A program made the position numbers and the translations under genes. This document shows positions 11,161 through 21,769 of a stretch of 64,000 bases of DNA, piece after piece; positions within the stretch are counted from its first letter, which is position 1, and every line of letters begins with the position of its first letter. Source of the stretch: Tridacna crocea (taxonomy: Eukaryota > Mollusca > Bivalvia > Cardiida > Cardiidae); assembly GCA_943736015.1 (NCBI GenBank), contig OX031064.1:40909361-40973360 (forward strand), written 5' to 3'. A model generated the notes under the pieces. The model saw nothing but the letters and a program-made list of their open reading frames with translations. It ran no database searches and was not told where the DNA came from.

Positions 11161-11343
11161 GGCAGCGACGTAGGAAGCATTTCAAGATGGGGGGGAGATT
11201 TTTTGCGTGATTGTTTCATTGCGCTAAGAACTCATATTTTAGTTACTATGATTTTCAAAATTACTGGGGGGGGGGGGGGGGGGGGGCCTGAGCCCCCCCC
11301 ACCTAGCCCCACCTAGCCCCCCCCCCCCGTTCCTACGGGCCTG
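11161..11343. mobile_element. Short TIR element with G and C homopolymers
   Basis: The ends GGCAGCGACGTAGGAAG and CGTTCCTACGGGCCTG are imperfect inverted repeats. The interior holds a run of more than 20 G followed by C-rich runs (about 11265-11328). Ends of the form CAGGCCCGTAGGAA are common on hAT-type MITEs; that assignment is inferred. The homopolymers may be poorly assembled. Confidence 0.45.
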
Positions 11344-11446
11344 AAAGGTGATAGTGTGTCAGTTTAGGTGTTATACCAGTCCGAATAGATCAACTGATAA
11401 GACTCCTTATTCTTCAAGTCTCAGGTCGCTTGAGGGTGTAACGTGT

Positions 11447-11554
11447 GTCTAACGTCTCATCAGAAAGACCATCGATGATTTTAGATGACCAACCGTGGGG
11501 CCCCACGATTGGCCATCTAAAATCATCGATTGTCTCTCTGACGAGACGTTAGAC
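11447..11554. repeat. 108-bp palindrome centred on GGGGCCCC
   Basis: Two 54-base arms meet at 11500/11501 (GTGGGGCCCCAC) and match at all but about five positions. Shared blocks are GTCTAACGTCTC and ATCGATGATTTTAGATG. It abuts the 28-bp minisatellite on its right. It may be a terminal foldback of a larger mobile element whose other parts are not recognisable. Confidence 0.75.
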
Positions 11555-11785
11555 CGATATCCAGTGTGACAGTACTATACACCGATGTCCCGTGTGACGG
11601 TACTATACACAGATGACCCGTGTGACGGTACTATACACAGATGACCCGTGTGACGGTACTATACACCGATGTCCCGTGTGACGGTTCTATACACCGATGT
11701 CCCGTGTGACGGTACTATACACAGATGTCCCGTGTGACGGTACTAATGACCGATGTCCCGTGTGACGGTACTATACACTGATGTT
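11555..11785 (+). repeat. 28-bp minisatellite, about 8 units
   Basis: Units of 28 bp built from CGATGTCCCGTGTGACGG and TACTATACAC are arrayed head to tail. Variants are CAGATGACCC, TTCTATACAC and ACTAATGACC. The array begins at the foot of the palindrome, where TTAGACCGATATCCAGTGTG grades into the first unit. Confidence 0.8.
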
Positions 11786-11838
11786 TATTGAAGATTCATT
11801 AAGCCCCCTTTTCATGTATTAATGACATATGATTAGGA

Positions 11839-11877
11839 CAAAATATCTGTCTGTCTGTCTGTCTGTCTGTCTGTCGT

Positions 11878-11922
<45 letters not shown>

Positions 11923-12065
11923 ATCTCTTTCTTGTGTAGTGTTAGTTGTGCGAACACTTGTACATTCATTATATTGTAGGGGGAGGGTCGATTTCTAAGT
12001 TGTTATAACTTGTGACCCAACCCCATTTCCATGTAAATTTGAGGGAAAATAAATATGTTTAAACT
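11839..12065 (+). mobile_element. LINE-A, 5'-truncated 3' end with TSD
   Basis: The sequence matches the 3' untranslated end of the LINE-A copy at 44400-44622: a TCTG/TCTC-rich tract, GTGCGAACACTTGTA, GGGGGAGGGTCGATTTCTAA and the final AAAATAAATATGTTTAAACT, which contains an AATAAA. The 12-base ATATGATTAGGA occurs on both sides (11827-11838 and 12066-12077) and is read as the target-site duplication. Only 227 bp of the element were inserted. Confidence 0.8.
11847..11923 (+). repeat. (TCTG)n/(TC)n tract within LINE-A tail
   Basis: TCTG repeats with one interruption pass into TC repeats. Shorter versions sit at the same point in the other LINE-A 3' ends (21961-22020 inverted, 44456-44512), so the tract belongs to the LINE and has expanded in this copy. 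Confidence 0.7.
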
Positions 12066-12077
12066 ATATGATTAGGA

Positions 12078-14124
12078 TATGAAATACATTGATAAGAGGA
12101 AGGAAATGTGGTGATCAGTTGTGATGCTACCAGGGCCCATTGTATGCGCCACAAATTTGTCATTGGAGCCTTTAAAGAGAAGGGGTGGGGGTACGGGGCA
12201 AATATGGAAAATCGCGCATTTAATCACAGTCATGGTTTTCTGTGGTCGTTCCCCTCATTTGAAAAACAAACAAACAAAAAAAAAATGTGTAAATTGCAGT
12301 AAAATAGTAAACACTCTGGTTTATAATATCATTGAAGTCACTAAGATGTATGATAAAATCATGGAGATGTCGATGTCACTGGTGCTTAGAAAACTTTGAG
12401 CAGCATTTAACAATTAGTCTACGAATGACAGGAGAAAAGAATGAGTTTACAAAGTTTTACATCATCGGTATAGATCTGCCAAATATTTTGAGTTCGATTT
12501 TGAATGAGCCTTGGTCTGTTAAAGTGTGTTCAATATATCTATAAAGAAAATCGACCCAGCTCAATCTGAGTTGTCTGTGCAAGATTACACGAGTCGAAAC
12601 CTTACATTCAGTTTTCGAATGTCTAATGACCAATCTACCAAATGATTCACTCGATTTTCCAACAAAATTGAGAGCACTAATAACTAGAAGGTAATGTTTG
12701 GTATAGAGCACCATGTAGATGCACTAAGCCCCCTTTTGCCAGAGCATGGCTATAATATATATAGAAGTCGTTTAAGACGTGTACTTTAAAGCGATCAAAT
12801 TGTAATACAAAAGTACTATCACGTTTACAAAAAACTAGATATTAAGAAATAGCTCATGGCTATTACCAAATGGGATATGTTTGTATATTATGTACTCTCA
12901 TAAATGCTTGATGGAACAGTTTGAATTAATACGGTGTACGGTATTTATTGTACAAAACGATCAGAGAAACGTCGTTATGGAATATTAAACACAGATGCAG
13001 AGGTAATTTAGAAACCAACCTCTAAATTAATTTGTTATTGATGAAAAAAAACTGCAATCCTTTCAACGGGAAATGAAGACGTTGGAAGAATGCAGAAATT
13101 GTAATGTAAATGTTGTTTTAAATGCTATATAGTGAGAAATGGAGAAATTTCTGACGATTAAGTAACAATTTCTAACCATTATTTCAATTGCAAGCCATCG
13201 ATAAACATTACAGTAGAAGCCAAGTTTAAGGAACCTGCCATATAGATACTCGTACTTATAATCATAAGGTACCAAATAAAACTGACTTTCTTGTTTTTCG
13301 TTTTTGGTCCAAATTATTGCAAAATCAAATTGCTTTTGTACATAATGTCAAACAAAATTTAATGCGGACAGTGTAGATCCAAGTTCAGACTGCACGTCTA
13401 GTGCGGTATGATCATTTGATCTATATTGGCTGCAAAAGTAAATGATTTTGTGAAATACGCATTTATGGGTAATGAGTGTCTAAACATTTATAGTGTTAGA
13501 TTGCTGAAATGGACATTTTCAGTCATTAGTCAGGATTCAGATGTGACAGAATAATTATATGGCACAGTTCTAAGGGGACAATGTAGATCAAAAGATAAAA
13601 GATGAGACCGCAAGTTTTTCATTAATGGTACTGTAAATGAATTTAGAATAACAAGAGTTCGCAAAACAACACTTAATAAGAAAGAAAAGTTTTAAATGGG
13701 TCCCTATAAAGTAAGAAACGGAACCGAAACTAAACGAAACGAAACGAAACGGAACAGGATATACTAGTAACGAGAACGAAACGGAAGCGAAATAGAAAGA
13801 AACGAAATGAGATGAAGTCCAGCAGTGATTTTTTTTTTTTACTTATCTTTTTGTCTCAATTTATCGTCTTTCTGTTGCACCGTTTCCTACTGTTTTATCT
13901 CACTGTTTATGCAAGGCACAAAAGGGTTATATTAATGATTTTTGTTTATCTCTTGCACTGAAAAGCTCGTCAGAGTCCAGCTTAAGTACTTAAAACGATA
14001 ACCCTCTACAAGTACCATAGGCTTTAGATGTTGCACAAAAATGTAACATATTTCAAAGATTTGGCTAGTGGGGAAAATTAATAGTCTATCTTTTCTTTTC
14101 TTATGTCACTGTGGTATCATAGTA
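12078..14124. other. AT-rich DNA without recognised genes
   Basis: Overlapping short frames at 12108-12714 and 13063-13275 show no family resemblance and lie in AT-rich sequence. A GAAAC/GAAACG simple repeat occupies about 13715-13812. A GGACAGTGTAGATC motif at 13366-13379, followed by TTCAGACTGCACG, belongs to a motif that recurs elsewhere in the window. Confidence 0.4.
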
Positions 14125-14300
14125 CTGTAACAGGGCCCGGGAATATGCTGAGTACCGATAGCAAAGTCGGTAGCGTACAGGAACAAGGGTCGCCAGTTCA
14201 AATATCCACTCAACATATTTCTTTCCGAGGATTGATGATAGTCATTGCGACAGGATTCGTTCCTCTCTCACTGCTGATCACCGACAGTAAGCGATTGAAA
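14125..14300 (+). mobile_element. SINE family 2, plus-strand copy
   Basis: The segment GGTAGCGTACAGGAACA, the box B-like CAGTTCAAATATCC, and the body TTTCTTTCCGAGGATTGATG with GTTCCTCTCTCACTG match the minus-strand copy at 20575-20738. The tRNA-like head is strongly mutated. The 90-codon frame across it is incidental. Confidence 0.5.
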
Positions 14301-14390
14301 GCAGCCAGTGGCTTGGGAAGAATATTATGCGAAGCACTGGTAAAAAGAACTACAGGAAATTACAGATACTTGTAATGCAACGATTTTGTT

Positions 14391-14625
14391 TAATAATAAT
14401 GATCATCAACGAACAGCCATTCATATGCCTTGTCAGTTCGCACACTTAAAAGTATCTACTTAATCTAATACTATGATTTAAATATGAGCCTTACTCTGTG
14501 AAAAGGGTGCTTGATGCAACCACGAAAAGTAAAGTATCTGACCAGATCAGCCTTCGCAGTCCGCCAATACTGTTTCGCTATAGGTCAATTTTCTGTGTGT
14601 TCAAGGACAGGTCTACCTAAGGAAT
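14391..14625 (+). repeat. Repeat R, copy 1
   Basis: About 235 bp starting TAATAATAATGATCATCAAC and ending in CAATTTTCTGTGTGTTCAAG recurs in the same orientation at 18045-18290. The second half also recurs at about 32915-33575, where it is split by another element. Its nature is unknown; it looks like a dispersed non-coding repeat. Confidence 0.6.
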
Positions 14626-15030
14626 GATTTTTTTTTAAAAAAGGTGTTTTCATGGATCCATCAGTATGCCATGAGTTGCTTGGTACCGTGAATTACGCAA
14701 ATGTATTAAGTTCTCTTTTCACAGAGCAGGGCTCCAAAGTATAAACCTTTGCAAAACAGTTGACCCTATAGCATGCATTGACAACTCGCAGTACTTCTTT
14801 TTTTTTTTTTTGAGGGGGGGGGGGTGTTCCACTGTTTTCATTATAGTTGAGTTTTGCGAAGTCCAGTCGAACTTTCCTGTGCAAAATTGTGTGTTTTGAT
14901 GGTGTATTACGCCGCTTTCAACGATACATATATTTTGATCACATCACGTTAACTCTTTTATTCCCGGGTCTTTTATTCACCAACCGTTCTTAAGAACATT
15001 CTTACGCTTATTCTTCAGCATGTTGTCAAT
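14626..15030. other. No gene recognised
   Basis: Contains homopolymer runs (T then G at about 14798-14823). Nothing else is assignable before the palindrome. Confidence 0.3.
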
Positions 15031-15100
15031 GTGAAAGTAACAGGACTTCTGATTGGCTAAACCAATTGGTTTAGCCAATCAGAAGTCCTATTACTTTCAC
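15031..15100. repeat. 70-bp near-perfect palindrome
   Basis: The 35-base arms meet at ACCAATTGGT and differ at one position (AACAGG against the complement of CCTATT). Outer ends are GTGAAAGTAA and TTACTTTCAC. The arms resemble those at 8246-8323, so this is a foldback family. Such perfection in noncoding DNA suggests either recent formation or gene conversion between arms. Confidence 0.8.
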
Positions 15101-15237
15101 AGTCAGAAAATCTTAAACTCTGCAGCTACTCTGTTCCCTGTCATAACTAACATGACTGGTGCCGGCAGAAGTGATCGTATTAGGATTTCTTATTGCAAGT
15201 TAATTATCCTAACCACCTAACCACAGAAGATTATCCG

Positions 15238-15612
15238 GTATCAGAACATTTGCCCCCTGGACATCTGCCCCCGGGCATTTGCCCCCATAGGACATCTGCC
15301 CCCTTACAACATCTGCCACCCGGACATTTGCCCCCGTAAGACATCTGTCCCCTTAGGATATTTGCCCCCCCCCCGGACATTTGCCCCGGACATCTGCCCC
15401 CCCCCTCGAACATTCGCCCCATTAGGATATCCCCCGGACATTTACCCCCTGGACATTCGCCCCATTAGAACATCCCCCGGACATTTGCACTGGTAGAACA
15501 TCTGCCCCGGATATTTGCCCCCGTAGGACATCTCCCGGACATTTGCCCCCTAAGGACATCCCCCGCACATTTGACCTGATAGGATATCTGCCCCGGATAT
15601 TTGCCCCCGTAG
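15238..15612 (-). repeat. G-rich minisatellite, array 1
   Basis: On the minus strand the array consists of irregular 15-25 base units built on GGGGCAGATGTCC with spacers such as TAAGG or TATCC. Frames through it on the minus strand are glycine-rich artefacts. The G-rich strand has many GGG/GGGG runs and could form G-quadruplexes; this is inference. Confidence 0.8.
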
Positions 15613-15977
15613 GACAACTGACTCCTGAGAAACGATAAGCCTCTTCTAAATGATGTTGAAGAACTAATAACATCCTGAATTTTGCTTTATTTTTCTTAAT
15701 ATGCAAAAAAAAAAAAATTTAATCGGGGTTTACAACAGGCGTGCCAGATGAGTAATTGAGTCTATAGTTATCATACTGGAAGTTTGATATTAAAATTGAA
15801 ATCAATTAATCAGCCGAAGATTTTTAGCAAAATAGCACTAAACGATACAACAGCTGAGAAGTCTTTTTCACGATGCCGGTCAAATTTATCATGTACAATA
15901 TACGTGTATATGTATCTCAAAGTTGCTTTTTTGAGATTGTCCCTCAAAGGAGCCCGACGTCCAAACTGTAAACAAAC

Positions 15978-16295
15978 TGAGGGGGCAGATGTCCAGGGAC
16001 AGATGTCCGGGGGGCACATATCTGGGGGGGTACATGTCCTAAGGGAGCACATGTGCTAAGGGGCAGATGCCCGGGGGGCAGATGTCCTAGGTTGGTAGAT
16101 GCCCGGGGGCAGATGTCCTAAGGGGGCAGATGCCGGGGGCACATGTCTGGGGGTACATGTCCTAAGGGAGCACATGTGCTAAGGGGGCAGATGTCCTAGG
16201 TTGGCAGATGTCCGGGAGGACAAACGTCCAGGTGGCAGGTGTCCTAAGGGGACAAAAGTCTGGGGGCACAAGCCCGGGGGCAAATGTCCTAGATC
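15978..16295 (+). repeat. G-rich minisatellite, array 2 (inverted)
   Basis: The same unit (GGGGGCAGATGTCCTAAG) as array 1 now reads on the plus strand, about 365 bp away. Variants include GGGGCACATGTC and GGGGGTACATGTCCTAAG. Arrays 1 and 2 therefore form a large inverted repeat around an AT-rich, gene-free spacer. Confidence 0.8.
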
Positions 16296-17665
16296 CAGAT
16301 TATCGTATGCTATAGATCTATATTTTCATTTCATAAAACAACATTTTTTTCACTCATTAACGGAATTTAGCTTTCAATTATTGCTTTATTCAGAGATTTG
16401 TGTAAATTCACTGTATAAATTCGTTATCATTGATGAGAAGACAGTTTGAAGTCCACCTGACTGGACGATGCTAAGCTGCTAATTGTATTGTCATGGGTTT
16501 TCACGCTTTTTTTACGATCTGTTTTTTCGTGACAATTAATTCTTGGAGAAGTATTGCTACATGATTTAACATCATCCAGTCAGTTTAAATAGCAAATAAA
16601 TTAAAAAATCTGTCTTTTTACACTAGATAAGAGGAATAACACCTTTGTTACTCTGTCATAAATGACTCGACAGCCTCATTATCATCCGCGTGTCCTTCGC
16701 ATTTTATACTGATGGTGTTTAGCCCAATTTTCTGCTGGATGCGCGCAAGCTAGATTTTATGAAGCTCTAAACGATAATTTCATGCGTCAGATATTTTCCA
16801 TTGTCAAAGACAGATCATTTCAAATTTCCAAGTCTCAAAACCCGGGCTCAGGGATCAAATGAGAAGTGTGCCGAGTTGTCAAGTTTTGTCAAATAATCCA
16901 TGGACAAAAATTTCTTTCTCATTTTTCTGGCCAATTTTGATGACTGTTATCTATTGTTCAATCGAAGATTGTGATTAATAATAGTCACAAAAACAAGAAT
17001 TCAAGTTTAGGCACCAACGAGTTCAAGAACCAACTACAATCGATTCCGGGTTTTCTCAATCGATTATCGGAATCGGAAGCCTAAACCAAATAACTTTCGA
17101 CTATAGTCGATCATCGGCCCACCACTATGTGATAGCTATAAGGACTTCCTGCAAGGAGCAGTTTAATTTATGGCTCAGTCCCGATGATTCAATCACAATA
17201 TCTTGGATATAAAGTCGCACATTATCAATGTATTATCGAGTAACATTCCCGAATACCGATGTTAAAATCAGATTCTAACGCATGCAATCAATAATAATAT
17301 TCACAAAATACGAGAATACGTAACTTCACTTTTCTTTTGTTTTAGTTTTAGAAGATTTGCAAAAATATAGGCACAACTTCCGTATTCCTATGAGACAGTT
17401 GGGCGCAGTTCTAAGATTTTGAATGAGACAATCGAGGCGTTGCATTCCTTGTGTTTACATTGATAGGGGAGATATTTTTTTTCATACTTGATCTTTTATT
17501 TTGGTTATAGAATGTCAAATTCCTGTGATATAGATGAAGGGCTTGATGACAGACAGTATCATGCAAAGGATATCTATCATGACTATCGTGCAGAAGATCC
17601 ATAGCTATTATAAATACCATCTTCGATATCGTCATCAAGAGACTCGTTTTCGTGAATATGATTTT
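16296..17665. other. No gene recognised
   Basis: AT-rich sequence. Around 17040-17115 there is a degenerate AATCGATT/ATCGGAATCGG-rich stretch. No coding-like frame or element boundary was found. Confidence 0.35.
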
Positions 17666-18044
17666 AGGTAAGACCTGTGTAATGAAAAACAGCTATTTCC
17701 ACTAACATATCATCCTGCAAAATTAGCTATAATTAAAAATGAGTATTATTGAACTACTTTCTTTCACCTTTTCATTTTTTTCCATTTTTCCTTCTTTGAA
17801 TTATCATTTATAGATCTAAAACCGCTATATTCTCAATTGAAAAAAAGATAATAATTACCTCCCTTTTTTAAAAATAAACAAAAGTATCAAAAAAAAGTTT
17901 CAATATAGATATAAACGGAATTTCTGATCCGTTAGAAATGTGCAAAAATATTATTTCGGCATAAATCCTTATTTATCCTCATTCAACAACAAATTAGAAT
18001 TTTTGCCCAATGTTCACCGGAAGTGCATTACACAGGTCTTACCT
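17666..18044. mobile_element. MITE with AGGTAAGACCTGTGTAATG ends
   Basis: A 19-base terminal inverted repeat, AGGTAAGACCTGTGTAATG, is exact at 17666-17684 and 18026-18044. The 379-bp interior is AT-rich and non-coding. Repeat R copy 2 begins at the next base. The superfamily cannot be assigned from these ends. Confidence 0.75.
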
Positions 18045-18290
18045 TAATAATAATGATCATCAAAGAACAACCATTCGTATGCCTTGTAAGCGGCACACCT
18101 AAAAGTAACTGGTAATATCTAATACTATGCTTTAAATATTGATCAGCGATACTCTGTGAGAAAACGGCTTAATGCATCTGCGAAAAGAATCTGCCCAGGT
18201 CAGCTTGTGCATTCCGTGCAGGCGGAAGTGGACCGAGACTTTTCGCTTTAGGTCAATTTTCTGTATGTTCAAGGGACCAGTCTACCTATG
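18045..18290 (+). repeat. Repeat R, copy 2
   Basis: Direct copy of 14391-14625 with scattered substitutions (shared TCTAATACTATG, CAATTTTCTGT, TTCAAGG). It runs into a (TC)n microsatellite at 18293-18334, followed by unique sequence. Confidence 0.6.
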
Positions 18291-18291
18291 G

Positions 18292-18335
<44 letters not shown>

Positions 18336-18336
<1 letters not shown>

Positions 18337-19756
18337 GATGGGTGTCTGATTCTGCCAGCTTAATAAAATTGGGGATAGAAACAGAGAACCCGAGATCGCC
18401 TGAATACATGCCCAGTAACATTAGGCCTAGTGATAGAAAAAAGAGTTCAACGTGTTTTAGAATTGTACTTCCATTCAAGTATTTATTTAACTACACTACG
18501 GCTGTGACTACGATAATTAATATAGAATCTTGACCAAAATAACAAAATTGTTCACTGTAACACAAACACATACGCTTACCGTATTTTCAGCTCAGAAGCT
18601 GAATCGTTGTATTGAATTTAGGAGCATCTTACGTTGTAATGTAAAAATGGCAAAATATCCTTTAATAGCTGCAATTTGATTTTTTATCGGTTTATAAATC
18701 TGAGGATAATCACTGTATTGGTCATCTGACACGGCACACACTTCAGAATATCGAGTGTCACGTTTTACAAATGTTTTTGGAGACTCCAAGTAGTGTTTTT
18801 CCAGAAATCGTAGTTGCCGACGCAACTTTGTTGGATTAAACGTCTTCAACAAACGATTAACCACCAAAAGAACTAAGGATTAACGTGCACTGACATCCCG
18901 GACATTCCGTGCGACAACCTGCAACTGCATATCTATTCAATAGCATGTTAAAAAAATTATGTTTTTGTGCTTACCTTGTGTGATCTTGTAGGCGCAGCCA
19001 TGATTTTTACTCGAGCGGGTACGTAAAATTGACAGGGGCATTAACGTTGACCAGGAGCAAGTTCGTAAGGTCTCTCCAGTTTGAACATGTAATACATGAT
19101 ACTGTTATTTACAACTTTGGTCGCGGATGTGTACACGCGTCGCGTGTATCGTGCGTAGAGAACGCTACGCCCTTGGACCTTGTTATTAGCTGGTCGTCAA
19201 ACTTGCCGTTGTCTGCACATGTAATATTCTTCGGAGATTTAATCTGTCTGCTACGATGGATCACTATCCTGTACATAATTAATGTTTCAAATCAGGTGAA
19301 TGAATTGTGGCCAAAAATATATATGGGTACCAGTCCAGGGATGCTGTTTCAAAATCGTTTGGTGAGAAATGACTGGTTTCTAGTATTTTCGGTTTAAGTT
19401 CCTTACCCGGTATCGGCAGAAATCAGAAACCGCCATAAATTGCAGTAAAAGCAAATCCTCCAACAGCTACAGTTTTATGATTGAACTTTTTTCTCTAACC
19501 ATTTACCAGACAATAAAGTTGTAGACTCGTCCATATTCAAACCATTTGATACCGAAAGATTAATTCAATATAAAACTATGGTATGACTTAGACAGACTAG
19601 AAAATATTAATGGAACAGAAGACAATGCCGGTTACCACCATGTTCTCGCATTTTTTCTGGGATAACAATTATATACACTTGCGCAGTTTACGTACTTTCC
19701 AGGAGTCTTCCTCAGCAGTTTTTCTAGCCCTGATCTTTTTTCTCAAAGAATGCATT
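18336..19756. other. No supported gene; two frames of unknown status
   Basis: A 91-codon minus-strand frame (18592-18867) has an even amino acid composition (e.g. KLRRQLRFLEKHY, VKRDTRYSEVCAVSDDQY) that could be a piece of an exon, but I recognise no family and no flanking splice sites. A 122-codon plus-strand frame (19029-19397) has no recognisable domain. Both could be chance. Confidence 0.2.
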
Positions 19757-19990
19757 ATTTTATCCTTTCCAAAAGGACAAATTTTGGACTCTTCTATGTT
19801 AAAAGCAAATGCATGCAGGCGACTTATTTAAAATTGATACAAATGAACTTAGTTTTTCTGATAGGGTGGGAAACATTGTTTGAAAATAAAAAAAAAATAG
19901 TTACCAACATTTTCTGCTTTTTTCAGACAATGTTTCAAAAGCTTTGCTCCGGAAGGTCGTCAAAATTCGGAAATGTATGGTAAAGATTTA
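19757..19990 (-). mobile_element. TTAA-type hairpin MITE, copy 5 (old)
   Basis: Family landmarks are present in order: CCTTTCCAAAAGGACAAATT, GGCGACTTATTTAAAAT, GGGAAACATTG, AACATTTTCTGCTTTTTTCA and GGTCGTCAAAATTCG, ending in TGTATGGTAAAGATTTAA. The hairpin arms have lost most of their complementarity. Overlapping frames at 19610-19983 are not genes. Confidence 0.55.
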
Positions 19991-20574
19991 ATGTTTCCAG
20001 TTTTAATTATGACAAGGGATTTTACATCCATACACATGTCTAACAGATATAGGATGTTTGCATTTTTACTATGTAAAAAGCATCATTTATAGGCATTCAC
20101 GACTCGATCGGAAACTCACAACTTGACTACCGACTCGTCACAACTCGGCCGATTCCGTGCCCACCTCTAACCTCGTCCGTTTAACGGCTGTTTCTATTTG
20201 AACTGCAGATCACGAGATCTTATACATGGTGAGCTACTGTCAGTCGTTTAACAACGACATAAACAACGTCGATGAAGTTATTCACATCTGTTTATCTGTA
20301 GGTTAAAACTTCAATCGTGATTGATAAACCACGTAAAAAAATAAATCTACAAACTGTTTGTTAACTCTACTAAAAATATAGTTAGAAAGATTTAGATAGA
20401 AAATTGAAACTCTTTCGGTCTTTAGAGGAGCCTTACAATTTTCACAACCGGCGTATTTTCGGGTATGTACCGATCTGAGGGGTATATACAGCCGAGGAAT
20501 TTGATGGCTCCCATCACCCGAGATATGCCGAATGCTTGATTATCGTGCCATCAAACGTCATTTCCGCTAGTAAT
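19991..20574. other. No gene recognised
   Basis: A stretch at about 20100-20165 (ACTCGATCGGAAACTCACAA, CTCGGCCGATTCCGTG) resembles short strings near 36060 and 42190-42215, so it may be a decayed dispersed repeat. Nothing else is assignable. Confidence 0.3.
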
Positions 20575-20738
20575 GTCCTACTTCTCTACTTGAAGCTGAC
20601 ATTGGCGAGAGAGGAATGAATATTGTTGCAACGACTATCATCAATCCTCGGAAAGAAATTGGCCGAGCCGGGGATCGAACTCACGACCCCCTGTTCTCAT
20701 GTCCTGTACGCTATCGACTGAGCTACCGGGGCTCGGGT
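20575..20738 (-). mobile_element. SINE family 2 with clear tRNA-like head
   Basis: On the minus strand the head reads GCCCCGGTAGCTCAGTCGAT (box A) and, about 50 bases on, GTGAGTTCGATCCCC (box B), followed by the body TTTCTTTCCGAGGATTGATG. The acceptor ends pair only partly, so it is a SINE head and not a tRNA gene. Family members lie at 14125-14300 and 5945-6013. Confidence 0.65.
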
Positions 20739-21107
20739 CTAAATTAACAGAAGTCTGTAAAATCACAAGTCCACGAGAAATGCCTCCTACGAACAACTTT
20801 AAAACCATTCAGGGAAAAAGAAATTCATAAGGTTGTACATGAAGATGTTTCGAAACCGTATCTGATTATAGATACCATGAACGTTAGTTAAGGGCACGAA
20901 AAAAAAAAAGACTAGAAAAAGTTGATGCAAAGCATCAAAGTCGCCGCAAAAATTTTTGTTTAATGCTTCAAGAAAGCCAGGGCAAGTAAGTAAATGTCAG
21001 TTTTCATCAGCACATTTTTTAACACGTTATGAATTTGATGTGACTGTGAATCTATATCAAAACTTGTCTTCTGTTACAATATATAATACCCTCGCACAGC
21101 GCTCTCT

Positions 21108-21343
21108 TAGCTCTTTTCCAAAGACAAATATCAGACTATTCCAAATTCAAAGAGTTGGCAGATGACTATTTAAAAAGCTGCAAAATGGTGGAAAATTCGC
21201 TAGTAGTGGGGAAAAAGTATTTGATAAAGAAGAAATTGCTTATAACGAGCAATTTCTCCTTATCCAACATGTTTTTCCAAAAGAATTTGACAGCACACAT
21301 GTGATAACCCGTGTTTGTTTGGGAAAGTGTAGAAAACAGAGCT
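21108..21343. mobile_element. TTAA-type hairpin MITE, copy 6
   Basis: The core hairpin (GAAGAAATTGCTTATAACGA, then GCAATTTCTCCTTATCC) belongs to the ATTGCT subfamily. The left end CTCTTTTCCAAAGACAAAT and the right end GTTTGTTTGGGAAAGTG are degenerate family ends. Confidence 0.5.
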
Positions 21344-21769
21344 AAGTTACTAAAATGTTGCTGTCTTAGAAAAGTATGATTCAAGAGGACTAAGTTTGCA
21401 AGGCTTGCTTTCAATTTAAATAAGTCTAAACAATACGGTTTGGTGAACAGTGTTAATAAAGAATCGTGGCTTTGGATCGCGTTTTATGAACAGCGAAAAA
21501 GTGGTCTCTCTCCAGATTTCTTTCCACAAATTAAATATATGTATAGCTCGGTGAAAAAATAAACAAAGGGTGCTTAACAATCTTTGTTTTAAAAACTAAA
21601 CTTAGAAAGAAGTAACCAATAATGATCAGATACAATCATGACCATCATACTCGTTCTTCGGCGGAATTTAACACAATTTCAGCAATATACAATTTTAGCA
21701 GTGGTCAATCCAACAAAAAACACACAAATAGTAGAAAAAAATAGGTACTAAATAATCAAAATGATAATT

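Noticed and set aside
11555-11785. CRISPR-like spaced repeats
   Set aside because: The 28-bp units are contiguous with no spacers; this is a minisatellite.
12108-12714. Overlapping frames of 64-92 codons as a small gene
   Set aside because: Several frames on both strands overlap in AT-rich sequence, with no start context, motif or repeat relation supporting any.
15231-15706. Glycine/cysteine-rich minus-strand frames (63 and 94 codons)
   Set aside because: They are translations of the G-rich minisatellite and have no codon structure beyond the repeat unit.
15238-16295. CRISPR array
   Set aside because: Units are irregular, contiguous and G-rich with no unique spacers of constant length, and the context is eukaryotic.
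18172-18533. Frames with Leu/Ser runs on plus and Arg/Glu runs on minus
   Set aside because: These arise from the (TC)n microsatellite and repeat R.
20660-20738. Minus-strand tRNA gene
   Set aside because: Box A and box B are good, but the acceptor stem does not close properly and the sequence continues into a SINE body with other genomic copies.
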